From: Rosa chinensis | Taxonomy: Eukaryota; Streptophyta; Magnoliopsida; Rosales; Rosaceae | Direction of reading: 5' to 3' | Length of the DNA stretch: 64,000 nt | NCBI RefSeq assembly: GCF_002994745.2 | Contig: NC_037094.1 | Location: 39,698,956 to 39,762,955, forward strand | Part shown: positions 51,420 to 61,991 of the stretch, piece after piece | Numbering within the stretch: position 1 is the first letter of the stretch | Layout: the number at the start of each line of letters is the position of its first letter | The notes under the pieces: generated by a model | The model's database searches: none | Seen by the model: the letters and a program-made list of their open reading frames with translations, nothing else | What the model was told of the DNA's origin: nothing | Position numbers and translations under genes: made by a program

Positions 51420-52300
51420 GGAAGTTGGGCGGTGGTGCCTCAGCGGAGGAAGTCCGCCACTGCTCGGCAGTGAAGCCCAGTGGATAAGCTCAGCGCTGAT
51501 GCCCAGCGGAGGAGCAGTTTGGCTGAGCGGAGCTCGTTGATGGACTCGTTCAGTGGAGAGGTTGAGTTCGGCGGAGGCTGGAGCTCAGCGGAAGAAACTG
51601 CCCGCTGGTGGAGCTTAACGGAACTTTGTTGTCGGCATTTTGAACGCTAGCTGTAGGGGTCGCTGGCGGAAGACTACCGCTGGGTATTGCTAGCGGTCTA
51701 CGTCGCCGCTGGACTCCCTGGTGCGTCCAGAGGACCTGGCGGAACTGTTCAGCGGAGCTTTAAGGTTCGGCGGTGCTTGAACTCAGCGGAGGCCGGCAAG
51801 CGGAGCCTAGTCTAGCGGAGAGGAATTTTTGGCCTGTGAAGCTTTTGGCCAGCGTTCAAGCTCGGCGGAGCGGAGCTCGGTGCTCGGCGGAGTTGGCCAG
51901 TGGGATTTGGATGGCGGAACTCTTGGTGGAGTTCAGAGGAGCTGGGTCTTGCCAGCTGCGGTCTTGGTTGGCGGAAGTTGCTGTCAACGGTAGTGGAGCT
52001 CAGATGGAGGTCGCCGCGCCAAGCGAAGTTTGAGCTGGCGGTGGGTTACCGCTGGGTTGTGCGGGCGGTGGGTATGCGCTGGAGGGCGGGCCTGGCTGTG
52101 TTTGCTTGCAGTGGGCTGACGCTAGCGTGCCGGCGAGCTTGCTGGCGGTTCCGCTAGTGGTGTTTAGCGGAGATGGTGCCAGTGGAGCACTGGACGAAGC
52201 TGGGCGGAGCGGAGTCGCTGGCTGGTGGTGGCAGAGCCTCGGAGTTGCGGCTGGCGGAGCTGCGAGTTGGGCGGAGCGGAGGTCTGCCTGAGCCAGTGGA
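51420..52300. repeat. GC-rich degenerate AGCGGAG/GGCGGA-rich stretch
   Basis: Within the element's interior this ~0.9-kb block is far richer in GC than the window average and is packed with agcggag, ggcggaa and gctggcgg motifs at irregular spacing. Several short overlapping open frames result from the scarcity of stops. No domain recognised on either strand. Confidence 0.6.
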
Positions 52301-52376
52301 GGAAGGAGACAACGCAGCGAAGAAGAAGATGGGTGTCCAGAAAAAATGTCTGGGTGCCCAGAGAAATTTTTGCCGC

Positions 52377-52407
<31 letters not shown>

Positions 52408-52418
52408 AAGGTTCAGCG

Positions 52419-52636
52419 TTGACTAACCTTGGTCATCGTTGACCAGACGTTGACCGGACCATATGGGAGTTGACCGACTCCGCCGGGCGTTGACCAACCC
52501 CGCTGGGCGTTGACCGACTCCACGCGGGCGTTGACCAGTTATGTTGGGCGTTGACCGACTCCGCCGGGCGTTGACCGGACCCGCTGGGCGTTGACCGGAC
52601 CCGCTGGGCGTTGACCGGACCCGCCGGGCGTTGACC
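52419..52636 (-). repeat. Array of 12 W-box cores (TTGACC/T) in ~20-bp tandem units
   Basis: Eleven ttgacc and one ttgact occur in about 218 bp, mostly in a unit like gggcgttgaccgacyccgcc of about 20 bp. TTGAC(C/T) is the consensus for plant WRKY factors. The array lies about 190 bp inside the 5' LTR/primer-binding site of the - strand element, in its untranslated leader. Confidence 0.85.
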
Positions 52637-52639
52637 GTA

Positions 52640-52807
52640 CCCCTTTTTGATGTTGAATGAGCGTCGACTCGACATTTTCGGGTCAAAGTTCGTGATAGGT
52701 GACGAAGCCTTTGTGTGTCGGCTCCCCTTTTTGATGTTGAATGAGCGTCGACTCGACATTTTCGGGTCAAAGTTCGTGATAGGTGACGAAGCCTTTGTGT
52801 GTCGGCT
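52640..52807. repeat. 84-bp perfect or near-perfect tandem duplication
   Basis: cccctttttgatgttgaatg starts at 52640 and again at 52724; both units continue through gcgtcgactcgacattttcg and gtgacgaagcctttgtgtgt. It lies directly between the primer-binding site and the W-box array. Confidence 0.9.
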
Positions 52808-52825
52808 TCCCACAGACGGCGCCAA

Positions 52826-52864
52826 TGTTAACGTTAGTGATCCGTGGGATCTCTAGTTAGCTTT

Positions 52865-52901
<37 letters not shown>

Positions 52902-53321
52902 CACAAGCGAAGTATAGTGGTTCGCCTCCGCATGAGCGGGAGACTACGTCCACTTGAATGTTTAACTATGTGTGTTGAGCCTTGCGGCCTAACAAGATTA
53001 CAAGAGATGTAATGGGATTGGGATGGAATGAATTGTGTTTAAGTGGGAGGAGGCATTCCTTTTATAGGTGAAGGAATGCTTCTCCTTTACATTTTCTTAG
53101 ATGTGGGACAAGAACCCACTATTCTAGTCTAGAGAAGCATATTGTGGTGACAACTTGGCAAGGCCGGAAAGGTGGCTTCCCGGCGACGGATTTGCGACTT
53201 CCGGATACCGTAGCGTAGCTTGAACATAGGGCTACAAGATGCAAGTAGCGGTTGGATCCCATGAGGGTGTTTTTATGCTTGGTGAGGTAGCAAACTAGCC
53301 TTGCTAGTAGAGGTATCTACA
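52826..53321 (-). repeat. 5' LTR (right copy) of the non-autonomous element
   Basis: 496 bp; primer-binding-site-like sequence directly to its left (52815-52825). Same TATA-like box as the other copy. Confidence 0.85.
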
Positions 53322-54550
53322 TGCACAAATCAAAGACGCAAGTCCCAGGAGAAAGCCATAATCCAGATGTATCAAGGAAAAAATGCAACGGTGAGACGCA
53401 AAATGGAGATCTTCATATTGTAGTTGAAGATATGACAGAGGATGAGAAAGAACAAGAAGCTGGATTTTGGATAACAACATAGGGGAGAACGACTACAAAT
53501 TTGTGGAAGACTTCAACTGCCCACAGCAAAACACATCATCGTAAGTACATCAAAATGATCATCTCATTCATACATTTGTGCAAGTTGTGGATAAGCTGGA
53601 AAAAGAAAAGAAACTTGCCAGTTTATTGATCCCCAAATAAATCTGTTATCATGGTGCAATAAGTTTTTTTTGCCCCAAAACAAATTTATTATTTGTGAAT
53701 AGTATTGAGTAAATTGTATTATTTCATTTGGAAACTTGTTAGTTTTTAGTGGAAAAGTGATAACGTAACTTCAAATGCTGCTTCACAGGGTGGATTGTGG
53801 CCCTTTTCTGCTCCATTTCATGGAGAGCCTGGCAAATGGAGAGGAGCCAATCAAACAAAAGGGGAATGATATGAGAAGGAAGATCCTTGAGAGGTTCAGA
53901 ACGCTTGAAGGTGCTTGGAGCAATTCAAAACGGAGTTGATATTTCGAGCTTAAAGCTTAAAGGTTCTTGGAGCAATTGAAAACGGTATCTGAGTTCGAGC
54001 TGAATGCTAAGCAAGCAAAGTATTTAACAAGTGTGCAGACATTTCGACTGGCTATATTTTGATTGCCTTCGCAGTTCTGGAATAAATAGGAAAAAACTTG
54101 TGTTAAGTGAGGAATAGTTATGATCGAGTGATAACTATTTGCAATTTGGTGAAAAGAAGGATTGATCTTGTGGATGAAAGAAAATAAACCAACAATATAT
54201 AATCATGACGGAGCATGAAATGAAAATTAGAGATTCAAGATTGGACCAAAGTCGATTGATCTTTACGAAATATATATACATGCATCAGAAAAACAAATCA
54301 TCCTCAATGATTTACATTCGATAAAAACGATGTCAAACATACCTTATTGACCGACAATAAACCTAAATTTCTCAATAAAAAGATGTCTATTGACCATTAG
54401 TAAAACAAATCTTCGTCGATGATTTACCTTCGAGTAAAAACAAATTTATTTACCCTCAATAAGAGAAAATGCATGGTGACGCCTTTAATAAAACATAATT
54501 TATTGACTCTCAATAAACATACTTTTATCAATAAAAGATGTCTATTGAGC

Positions 54551-55117
54551 ATTAGATTTGGCTATGCATGCAATCAAAGAATGAAGCTAAACATTACTAA
54601 TTCCTTAAGGCATGTTAACATGAGATAAGATGATTTATACAAAGGCAAAATTCAAATAGTTTGAACCATATATAATGCTTCAATTTTATGATATGAAAGA
54701 ACTGGAGTGATAAAACATAAACTTTTAGATCCACATAAACTGTTAAAAGTCTTTTAGATCCACATAAACTTTTTGAATTAGTTATTATTTTTTTTGGTAC
54801 AGACATGTTCTCAAGTCTTATGTTTTTAAGTAGTTATATAACATAAATACTATATGTTTCTTTTTGTTGTTATCATTTTATAATTATTAAATTAAATAAA
54901 AAGTTGAATTCATTATATTTATGTGTCATTGTCTAGTTAAAAGTTTAGGTGGTTAGGTAAGTTGCTCCGAAGAGGATCACTGTCCATGCCTCGGGAAACA
55001 GCTTTCAATTTATATTTGCCCATAAATGTGTAGTCTCCACCAAATAAAGCAGACCACCACCTCTCACCTGTATCGGCAGGCCTCCAGACGTCTCCAATCT
55101 TTCAAATCCCAGCAGAG
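54551..55117. other. No supported gene; possible promoter of the next ORF
   Basis: AT-rich to about 54940, then a more balanced stretch. The caaataaagcag and pyrimidine-rich ctctcacctg/ctccaatctttc stretches before 55118 would fit a leader. A cttttagatccacataaact duplication lies at about 54720 and 54751. Confidence 0.35.
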
Positions 55118-55633
55118 ATGCTCACCTCTTCCAAGGCTAAGGCTACTGTGATGAGATCTTTAGAAAATATCATAGCTTTATTAGTCTTCATTTTCTCTCA
55201 GGTAAACAGAACTTCACTTAACTATTTTCTTTATTTTTCTCTTGCCATGGAAGTGTCTGCCGATCTTGAGACTGGAGGTGCCAGAATCTCGTCGACTATT
55301 TCTGTTTCTCAGATAATAGACAGTATTACTGGATGCTTTGCTCACTACAGTCAACAAGTAGGCAATGAACATGTTCTCACCAAACTTGAATCCTTACAGG
55401 TTGAGGTGAATGTCATCAGAGATACCCAGCAAGAAATCAAAGCCACCCAGGAAGATCACCATCGTCGTTTGGCACAGATTGATTGGGAAGTGCAGGGCTT
55501 CCACAGTGTGTGTAATACGTTCCTTGAGCATCAGCAGAGGGTATTTGATTACCAGGAGCGTGTGTGTCAAGGCCAAATTCGAAGTAAGTTCATCTGTCAC
55601 CGAAGCAGAGGAACAGGACTATCGCCGAAGTAA
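55118..55633 (+). CDS. Orphan ORF with coiled-coil-like segment (possible gene fragment)
   Basis: 172 codons including the stop, from an ATG in a gcagagATGc context. Residues 13-30 are hydrophobic and the C-terminal half is helical and Gln/Glu-rich (LESLQVEVNVIRDTQQEIKA, HHRRLAQIDWEVQ), like a coiled coil. cag|gtaaac at 55200 and cgaa|gtaagt at 55581 are both good splice donors, so the true gene may be spliced and start at the ATG at 55243 (MEVSADLETGGA). The second donor is duplicated 46 bp downstream (gaagtaagttcatctgtcac at 55582 and 55628). I do not recognise the protein. It could be a fragment of a real gene whose later exons have gone, or transposon-carried. Confidence 0.35.
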   Translation: MLTSSKAKATVMRSLENIIALLVFIFSQVNRTSLNYFLYFSLAMEVSADLETGGARISSTISVSQIIDSITGCFAHYSQQVGNEHVLTKLESLQVEVNVIRDTQQEIKATQEDHHRRLAQIDWEVQGFHSVCNTFLEHQQRVFDYQERVCQGQIRSKFICHRSRGTGLSPK

Positions 55634-58310
55634 GTTCATCTGTCACCATTTTGATTTTGCTTTGGCTAATAAGTTTTTGATAGTTTCTGGGTTTTGTGCT
55701 GTGGGTTTTTGTTTTGACTCATAAGTTGCTGATAGTTTCTGGGCTTTCTGCTGTGGGTGATCTGAGCTTTGTTATCATATGTCTTGCTTGGAAAAAATAT
55801 GTCATTAGCAGAGTTTGAAGACTTGTAAGTGTGCGTAGTTGCCTAGTATAGAGTAATGAGAATCTGTTATCATATGTCTGCTTGGGGAAAAAATGTCATG
55901 ACTACCTGCTTCTCTGCTGTCGTTTATTTTGTTTGCACTTGGACATCAACAGAGCTGCTACCATGATTTTGTACACAAACATTGATAGAATTTGAACCTT
56001 GTTAATTTTGTTCCGGCTAATAAGTTGCTGATAGTTTCTGGTTTTGTGCGGTGAGTTTTTGTTAATTTTGCTCCTAGATCTTGTATTATTATTATTATTA
56101 TTTTTTTGGTTCTTCCAAAAGCTCAAACCAAACTACTGAATGTCAGTGTGCTTTGACCTATAAACCTTCTTTTGGTGCATCCAGAGCTTTGACATGGAAA
56201 AGACAAGCAAGATAACCATTCACCTATAGAACATGCTCGATTAGATTAAGTTAGATGAAATAGGTTTCAAAGATAACATAATAATCTAAAATCCTATAAA
56301 TATTCATTCTAAATTTGGAGTCATAATACCAGAAGCATACATTCTTCATGATTAATTCCCATTCAAACTACTTGCTTATTGATTTACTAAGCTTATTTAA
56401 ACTTGACTTCAGTTAAAACCAAATATGCAAAGCTTATCAAACACCCAACTCAAACAAAAAATACAAAAGAAAATGATTCATGAAACTTACCAAGTAATAG
56501 CTGATGTCGAGGTTCTTGTCCAAGTTCTCCCTATGCTAATATGTAATGCTGCAAAAGCAACACTTTAAATAAGCACTCACTCTCCCTCCTATTGTTTCTA
56601 AATGCTAACACTTTAACATATATTATCATATACATACAAACCATTCATTTAATCACAATTAATTAAACATCAAAACTGCAGATTTGATAGAAGATAACAC
56701 TTATATATAAAAATTTGAGATTCATATATCTGCTATTGAATTACATATTCAAACATCTTTTAGACTTTCTTCTCCTTTACTCTACTCAAAGTAAATGACC
56801 AATCTAATAAACAAAGAAGAGCTCCCAAGTATTGCGCCAGTTCTTCTAATAAAGAAGACCCTGTGTACCTACTTCCCACAATACCAATTTCACAGTAGCC
56901 ATCTTAACCAACCATATTCGCAGAAAAAAAGATTCCTTTCAAACGTATCCAAAAAGAGGTCTACATGTATCACAGTCGAATCCATATAGTCAACTGATAC
57001 GCATGAAAGGTATTTGATACGCACCCATGGCGTATCTAACACGTATCCGTATCTGATACAGATATGATACAGCATGGTGTGATCACTTAATATATACTTT
57101 TAGTAAATACTTTTAATAGCTGCAAGATAGTGCAAAAACTGAAAACTCTTCTTTTTTCGTTCTTTCTGTTTACACTAGAAAAAATCATTGTACAGTATCT
57201 AGTACAGAATGGAGTTATTTAATAGTGATTTTCATATAGCCTTCCAAGTTCTCGAAATCTTGGGAAGCCAATCTCTCTAAAAAAAGACAGCATCAAGGGA
57301 AAAAGAGATAGAAACTTTACACCAACATCCATAGCAAAAAGATCTATACTACCATACACATTAGAACATTGATTTAGTGAAATAGTGAGCTATAGAAGTT
57401 TGATGGGTACCAAGATGAAGCATCCTCTCCTAAAGTCGAGAATATCTCTTCATTGTAATCATAAAGTAACTCGGCATCTATTTCAGAAGTCATAACTTAC
57501 AGTTTTCCCTATCAAAAAATTCCCAAATCGTCTCCAAAATAGCAGAACAAACGGAGTATAAAATAACACGGAATTGCACTTTCATGTGATATACTGGTTA
57601 TTAGTGCATTGAACGAAATGAAAAGAAAGAAAGAAAGGAACTCGATTCGTACATCACAGGAAGAGATCGAAAAGTTGAACGAGAAAAGGATCCTTACCGG
57701 TGCGACTATTTGAAGACGGTGAATGCGGATGCGAAAGTAAGCCAGACAGCAGTCGAGATAGAAGAGAGAAAGCTTTCCTCGATGGTAAAGTGTTTCAAAA
57801 AAATGGGAGGCCCAAAATTAGGTGTGGATACGGGCCGAGGCTTTGGTAAAATTTCATGTACCTGAACCCGGAGCCCGGCCTGAAAAATCCCAAATAATAT
57901 GTTTCAACGTTCGTGACCGGATCAAGCTTGGACTATTTTTTTAGGCCCTAGTTTCTGGGTTTTCGGGCCTAATTTTATTATTTAAGAAAAATAGTGAAAA
58001 ACTATAAATAAAAAAATATATTACTGAAGTTCTTGTAGATGATACTAGCATTTCCTCACACATGCTCTGCATGTGCAAGTTGTTATTATTTTTCGAGACT
58101 TTTCTCACTTTCTCAACAGCTGTGCCTCCATTCCCTCCATCGCTTCACAATGTATAATAAGTTGTAGTAATTTAGGTAAACATATATTTAATATTTAGAA
58201 AAAATATTTATGATAATAAAACATATGCCCTTTAGAATAACATGTTCGGGCTGCGCCAAGAAAAAGTGGCCAATTAGAATAACAAATTGCTACACTCATG
58301 GCAGATGATG
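55634..58310. other. Intergenic or intronic DNA with local repeats, no supported gene
   Basis: Three copies of a phrase like ataagttgctgatagtttctgg lie at about 55670, 55722 and 56021. cgtatctaacacgtatccgt-type repeats lie near 57028. Near 57690-57790 a GC-richer stretch reads, on the - strand, as a possible untranslated first exon ending cgcaccg|gtaagg, but no protein could be followed from it. Confidence 0.4.
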
Positions 58311-59100
58311 ATAACGATGATAATTGTTATTGAGGGTTAATAAAACATCTTTTTATTTCCCGCACTTGCACACCGGCGTCAGCATGCATTTTTGCTGATT
58401 GAGGGTAAATAAATTTTCTTTTATTGATGGTCAATAGACATCTTTTATTGAGGTTCAAATATATTGGCCACCGGCGTCAGCATGCATTTTCTCTTATTGA
58501 GGGTAAATAAATTTGTTTTTACTGATGATCAATAGACATCGTTTTCATAGAAGGTAAATCATTTAGGAAGATTTGTTTTGCTGATGATCCATAACATTTA
58601 TTATTGTTATTGAGGATCAATAAAATGTCTTTTTATTTCCCGCACTTACACACCTGTGTCAGCAGACATCTTCTCTGATTGAGGGTATATAAATGTCGTT
58701 TTACTGATGGTCAGTAGACGCCGTTTTTATTGAAGGTCAATCATTGAGGAAGGTTCGTTTCACTTAGGATCAAGTATAATGGCCTAAGTACTGCTTGAAT
58801 ATGTGAAGCCTAACCATATCCATGAAACAACATATAATCGATCAAAATCCTAGTCATATCAAGCTCACTAAAAAAATAATAATGAATAAATAAATAATTC
58901 TTGGGTCTATAAATTGCTCAACTAAAGTTATAGTCAAGTTTGTTTTACTAAGAATCAATACGTTTCTCTTATTGATTAAAGTTCATAGGTTTGTTTCACT
59001 TAGGATCAAGTATAATGGCCCAAGTACTACACGCCATCATTTGGCATTTTCTCCTATTGATTGAGAGTAGTTTGTTTGCCACACTTAGGATCAAGTATCA
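58311..59100 (+). repeat. Subterminal sequence of the Ulp1-element family (second copy)
   Basis: Dense in ttattgagggt, aataaattt, gatggtcaatagac and cacaccggcgtcagcatgca motifs, the same set and orientation as 46632-47160. No inverted partner or protease was found beyond it; it is cut by the Athila-like gag at about 59107. Confidence 0.6.
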
Positions 59101-59106
59101 TGGCCC

Positions 59107-60033
59107 AAGTTGATTTGCGAAAGTGAGTATCATAGCACAACGGAATGTTCACAAAGCGACATGTATCTGAAATTGATAGAGCAATGCAATCTTCTCGGCT
59201 ACCAAACAAAGCCAAAGAATGATCCTTATAGCAACACTTATATTCCCCGATGGAGGAACCACCCTAATTTTGGTTGGGGTGGGAATCAAACCGTGAACAA
59301 GGTCAAAGTTACCAAAAGCAAGCAAGTGGATATCAAGGTGCAAGTAGTTCGCACTTCAACAATCAAGGAGCAAACAATGCTCATCATCCTCCTAGACCAC
59401 CTTATCAAGCACCACCTCAACAACCTCTACCTCTACAACAACCCCAAGTGCCAATTCAAGATGCAAGAAAGACACCTACCCTTGAGATACAAGCAAAGCA
59501 AGATGACAAGATCAATGTCATTCAACAAAGCGTGAGCAAGCTTGAGATACAAATAGGGCAACTAGCTAGTGAGTTAAGTCAAAGCAAGGTGTGTTTCCAA
59601 GCCAAGTGGAGAATAACCCAAGGCATGAAGCCAAAGCTATTACCACCTTGAGAAGTGGAAGGAAAGTGACGAACAATGTGTACATGCCTACCAACGAGGA
59701 AGATGTAACTCTAAGGGAGTCACCTAGTTTTGAAAGAAGATCAAAAGCGAAAGCAAGAGAGTTGTCACATGAAGAAGTCATCTTAGGCTTCAATGATGGT
59801 GAAGAAGAAGCTTTGAATAATAAGATGATTGCTTATGCCGTTGAGAAGGAAGAAGAAGCCTTGAAGGATAATTTCAATGCTAAGGTCAGAACTCATGATA
59901 ATAAAGCCTCTCATTCTACTCTAAATGAAAGGCCATTCAAAAGAGGTATCACCTTCAACCCTCCTTTGAAGATTGTTCAAGAAAAAGAAGTGACCCTTCC
60001 TTACCCTCAAGCTCAAAGAAAAGTGGCATTGAT
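59107..60033 (+). pseudogene. Athila-like gypsy gag (C-terminal part)
   Basis: One frame (59110-59535) reads YHSTTECSQSDMY then NPHFGW-type WRNHPNFGWGGNQ, the characteristic motif after the zinc knuckle of Athila/Tat gag proteins. The knuckle Cys pair is partly lost. A second frame (59274-59651) carries Gln/Pro-rich PPRPPYQAPPQQPLPLQQPQ and SVSKLEIQIGQLASEL. A third (59591-60033) carries the TLRSGRKV motif leading towards the protease. The frame shifts between them mean it is broken. It is interrupted at 60034 by a solo LTR. Confidence 0.75.
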
Positions 60034-61986
60034 TGATAGGAGCATTTTAATGCGACGTTTTAACTGTTATTTCCCTATATTTTCTGCGTTATTTCCTTAA
60101 TAAAACTCTGTTTAGGAAAGTTTCCATTCTTCGAATGGGAAAGTTCCTAATTGTAGAAAGTTTCCGTTTTGTAGTTTCTATTTTCCATTTTTAGAAAGTT
60201 TCCATTTCTTATTTTAGAAAGCTTCTATTTTCAGGTTTTTGGAATAAATAAGCTGAATTGAGTTCATAAATGGAACGAGAAGTTTCATGAAGATGACATG
60301 GCAAGGAGAGAATCAAGGAAGAGTTTTTTTTAAAAAAGGGAAAATATATTTTCCTTGGGGATTAAATTTGCCGTGTAATACTTAAGGAAAAACAAGGTGA
60401 CAACGTGGGAATTAAAGATGATTGATTGAGGATTTCAAGGAGAGATTTTCTTGGGAGACTTTTATGGAAAGAAATATTGTTGGAGGAATAATTTGGTGTG
60501 ATTGCCAACGTGAAAATCAGAAATAATCAAGGAGATGACGCCAAGAGAGATTCAAGGGAGATATTTATGGAAGGAAAATATGTGTGCACCAAGGAAAAGC
60601 TAAAAAGGCGTCTAGATTCATCCCTAAATTCCCTAAAGGAATGTTGGCCGAAATTCATGAAGAAAATCAGAATAATTTCAAGGAAATTTGGCAATTAAAT
60701 ATTAGGGAGGTATTTTAGAGAATTTTGATTGGTTGGACCACATCACAAGGCTTACTTGGCGAATTCCTATTGGTGGAAGCTATGTGGAAATTTCTGATTG
60801 CTTTGTGAATCCTAGCCGTGCTCCTATATATACTTCCCTCTTTGACGTTGAGAGGGGTTCCACACACCTTAGAAAAATTCAGAAAAATTATATTGTTGCC
60901 GTGAGCTTCTCCCATCTTCTCTCCATCCTCTAAAGCAAGCCACAGAGTTCAAGCAAGGCCGAAGGGAGAAGAAGGAGCCGTGACATATTCCTCCACCATC
61001 CACCATTGAAGACTTGCTTTCAAGCTTCAAGGATCACAACGAAAATCATCCACCCTCATCTTCCATCCACGGTGTAATTCGACCTCTACTTTGTAACCTT
61101 TGTTTGAATTTCGTTGGTTTTGTTTTAGTTGATATTCATGATTGAACAAAATTATTATTTCTGGAATTTTTATGATTAAATGAGAATTTCGACTCTTATA
61201 TTGTAATTTGAGAGTTGCTTATGTGAGTTTGTTTAATTAAATTTGCTTTATAGATATCTTTTGTATTTTAATCTTATGTGGTTCGAAACACTTAGGGTTT
61301 TGATATGAATGGTGCTAGGTTTAAGAACATGAAATCAACTTTTTGTTTTGTGTAACTTGAATCGAAGTAGTAAAGGTTTTGGACAAAAACCGAATTTAAT
61401 TAAAGAGGATTGCAATTAGGTGGACTTTTTCATACTAAGTTGCACACTTGAGTTGATAGCCTTTCTTTGTTCTTAATGCGTTAAACATGTCATGATTGAC
61501 TAGCTTTCTAGGGCTTGATTACATGTTTGATAGGATTAATCTTTGTGCTTTCACTTAGGTTAATTAGCACTGAAAAGTAAAAAATGGGAAATTATTTGCT
61601 TTCGAATATTTCACATGATCAACTCCTTTCTCATGACTTAGATGAACAATATTATGATTTAATTGAATTTGATCATAGTTTCGGTTTTGATCTTTGTTCT
61701 CTCATTCCACCCGTGTATATATGTTTTTACATTTTCTTCATTTTCTTTATTTTATGTTTAATTTAATAATCCTAAACCCCCATAATTGTGTCTACTTGTA
61801 TTTGTGTTCATTTGTATATATTTTTATTCTTTGTTTTATTTTTGTAAATAATACTTTTTACTTTTATTAATTTGTTTTTGCAATTACAGGTGTACCCTCA
61901 ATCCCCGGAATAGAACGATCCCTATTTACTATATACTAACGATGACATTTCAGGGTTAAATTATGCGATTGCTTTTGAGCGTATCA
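60034..61986 (+). mobile_element. Solo LTR (TGATAGGAGC family) within the Athila-like gag-pol, TSD TTGAT
   Basis: Begins tgataggagcattttaatgc and ends gagcgtatca, 1953 bp, flanked by perfect ttgat duplications (60029-60033 and 61987-61991). ctatatatac box at about 60822. Coding sequence resumes in register on the other side (VAL|MQKNEKLKSK). No internal region. Confidence 0.85.
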
Positions 61987-61991
61987 TTGAT

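Larger units (their letters stand above)
48797..53321 (-). mobile_element. Young non-autonomous LTR retrotransposon (LARD-like), TSD TGCAC
   Basis: Near-identical direct repeats at 48797-49289 and 52826-53321 start tgttaacg and end tatctaca. Both ends are flanked by tgcac (48792-48796 and 53322-53326). Just inside the right LTR, gacggcgccaa reads on the - strand as ttggcgccgtc, a tRNA primer-binding-site-like sequence. Just inside the left LTR a cggggact-type purine-rich stretch could be the polypurine tract. So the element runs on the - strand. The 3.5-kb interior has no gag, protease, reverse transcriptase or integrase that I can recognise, so it must depend on another element. The LTRs differ by very few bases (GA repeat length, one substitution, a short indel), so insertion was recent. 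Confidence 0.85.
47418..53939 (+). pseudogene. Ulp1-like (C48) cysteine protease gene of the DNA element, interrupted by a retrotransposon
   Basis: Exon-like blocks: 47418-47854 (Lys/Glu-rich, coiled-coil start KLKEAEEKIERLENEN, donor gtaagt), one or more short blocks near 48200-48290, 48338-48625, 48760s-48796 joined to 53322-53540, and 53789-53939. The protease part shows the catalytic His segment (KVFIPVHHKSRYHFTLLVID), the oxyanion Gln in FNCPQQNTSS, and the catalytic Cys in VDCGPFLLHFMESL, split across a good intron (53541-53788). The 4.5-kb LTR element entered coding sequence (ILDV|HKS). A further one-base frameshift lies near 53475, so the gene is dead. Ulp1 relatives cut SUMO in cells; the role of these domains in transposons is not known. 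Confidence 0.65.
46632..54550 (+). mobile_element. DNA element with inverted ends encoding a Ulp1-like protease
   Basis: The left end (46632 onward: catcttttattgatgaaagt, then ccaataaattatgttt) matches the reverse complement of the right end (about 54480-54545) over at least 60 bp with few differences. Both subterminal zones (46632-47160 and 54290-54545) are dense in short motifs such as ttattgaggg, gtcaataga and aataaattt. Between them lies a spliced Ulp1-like gene. Class II elements carrying Ulp1 (C48) domains are known among plant MULEs and CACTAs; which one this is cannot be told because no transposase was found. A 4.5-kb LTR retrotransposon sits inside. Confidence 0.5.

Noticed and set aside
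52423..52825. Two - strand ORFs of ~115-130 aa with repeated VNARR/GQRPAG motifs
   Set aside because: They are translations of the W-box tandem array and the 84-bp duplication in two frames, not proteins.
57600..57790. Possible - strand first exon of a gene (donor at cgcaccg|gtaagg)
   Set aside because: No downstream exon or protein similarity could be followed on the - strand within the window.
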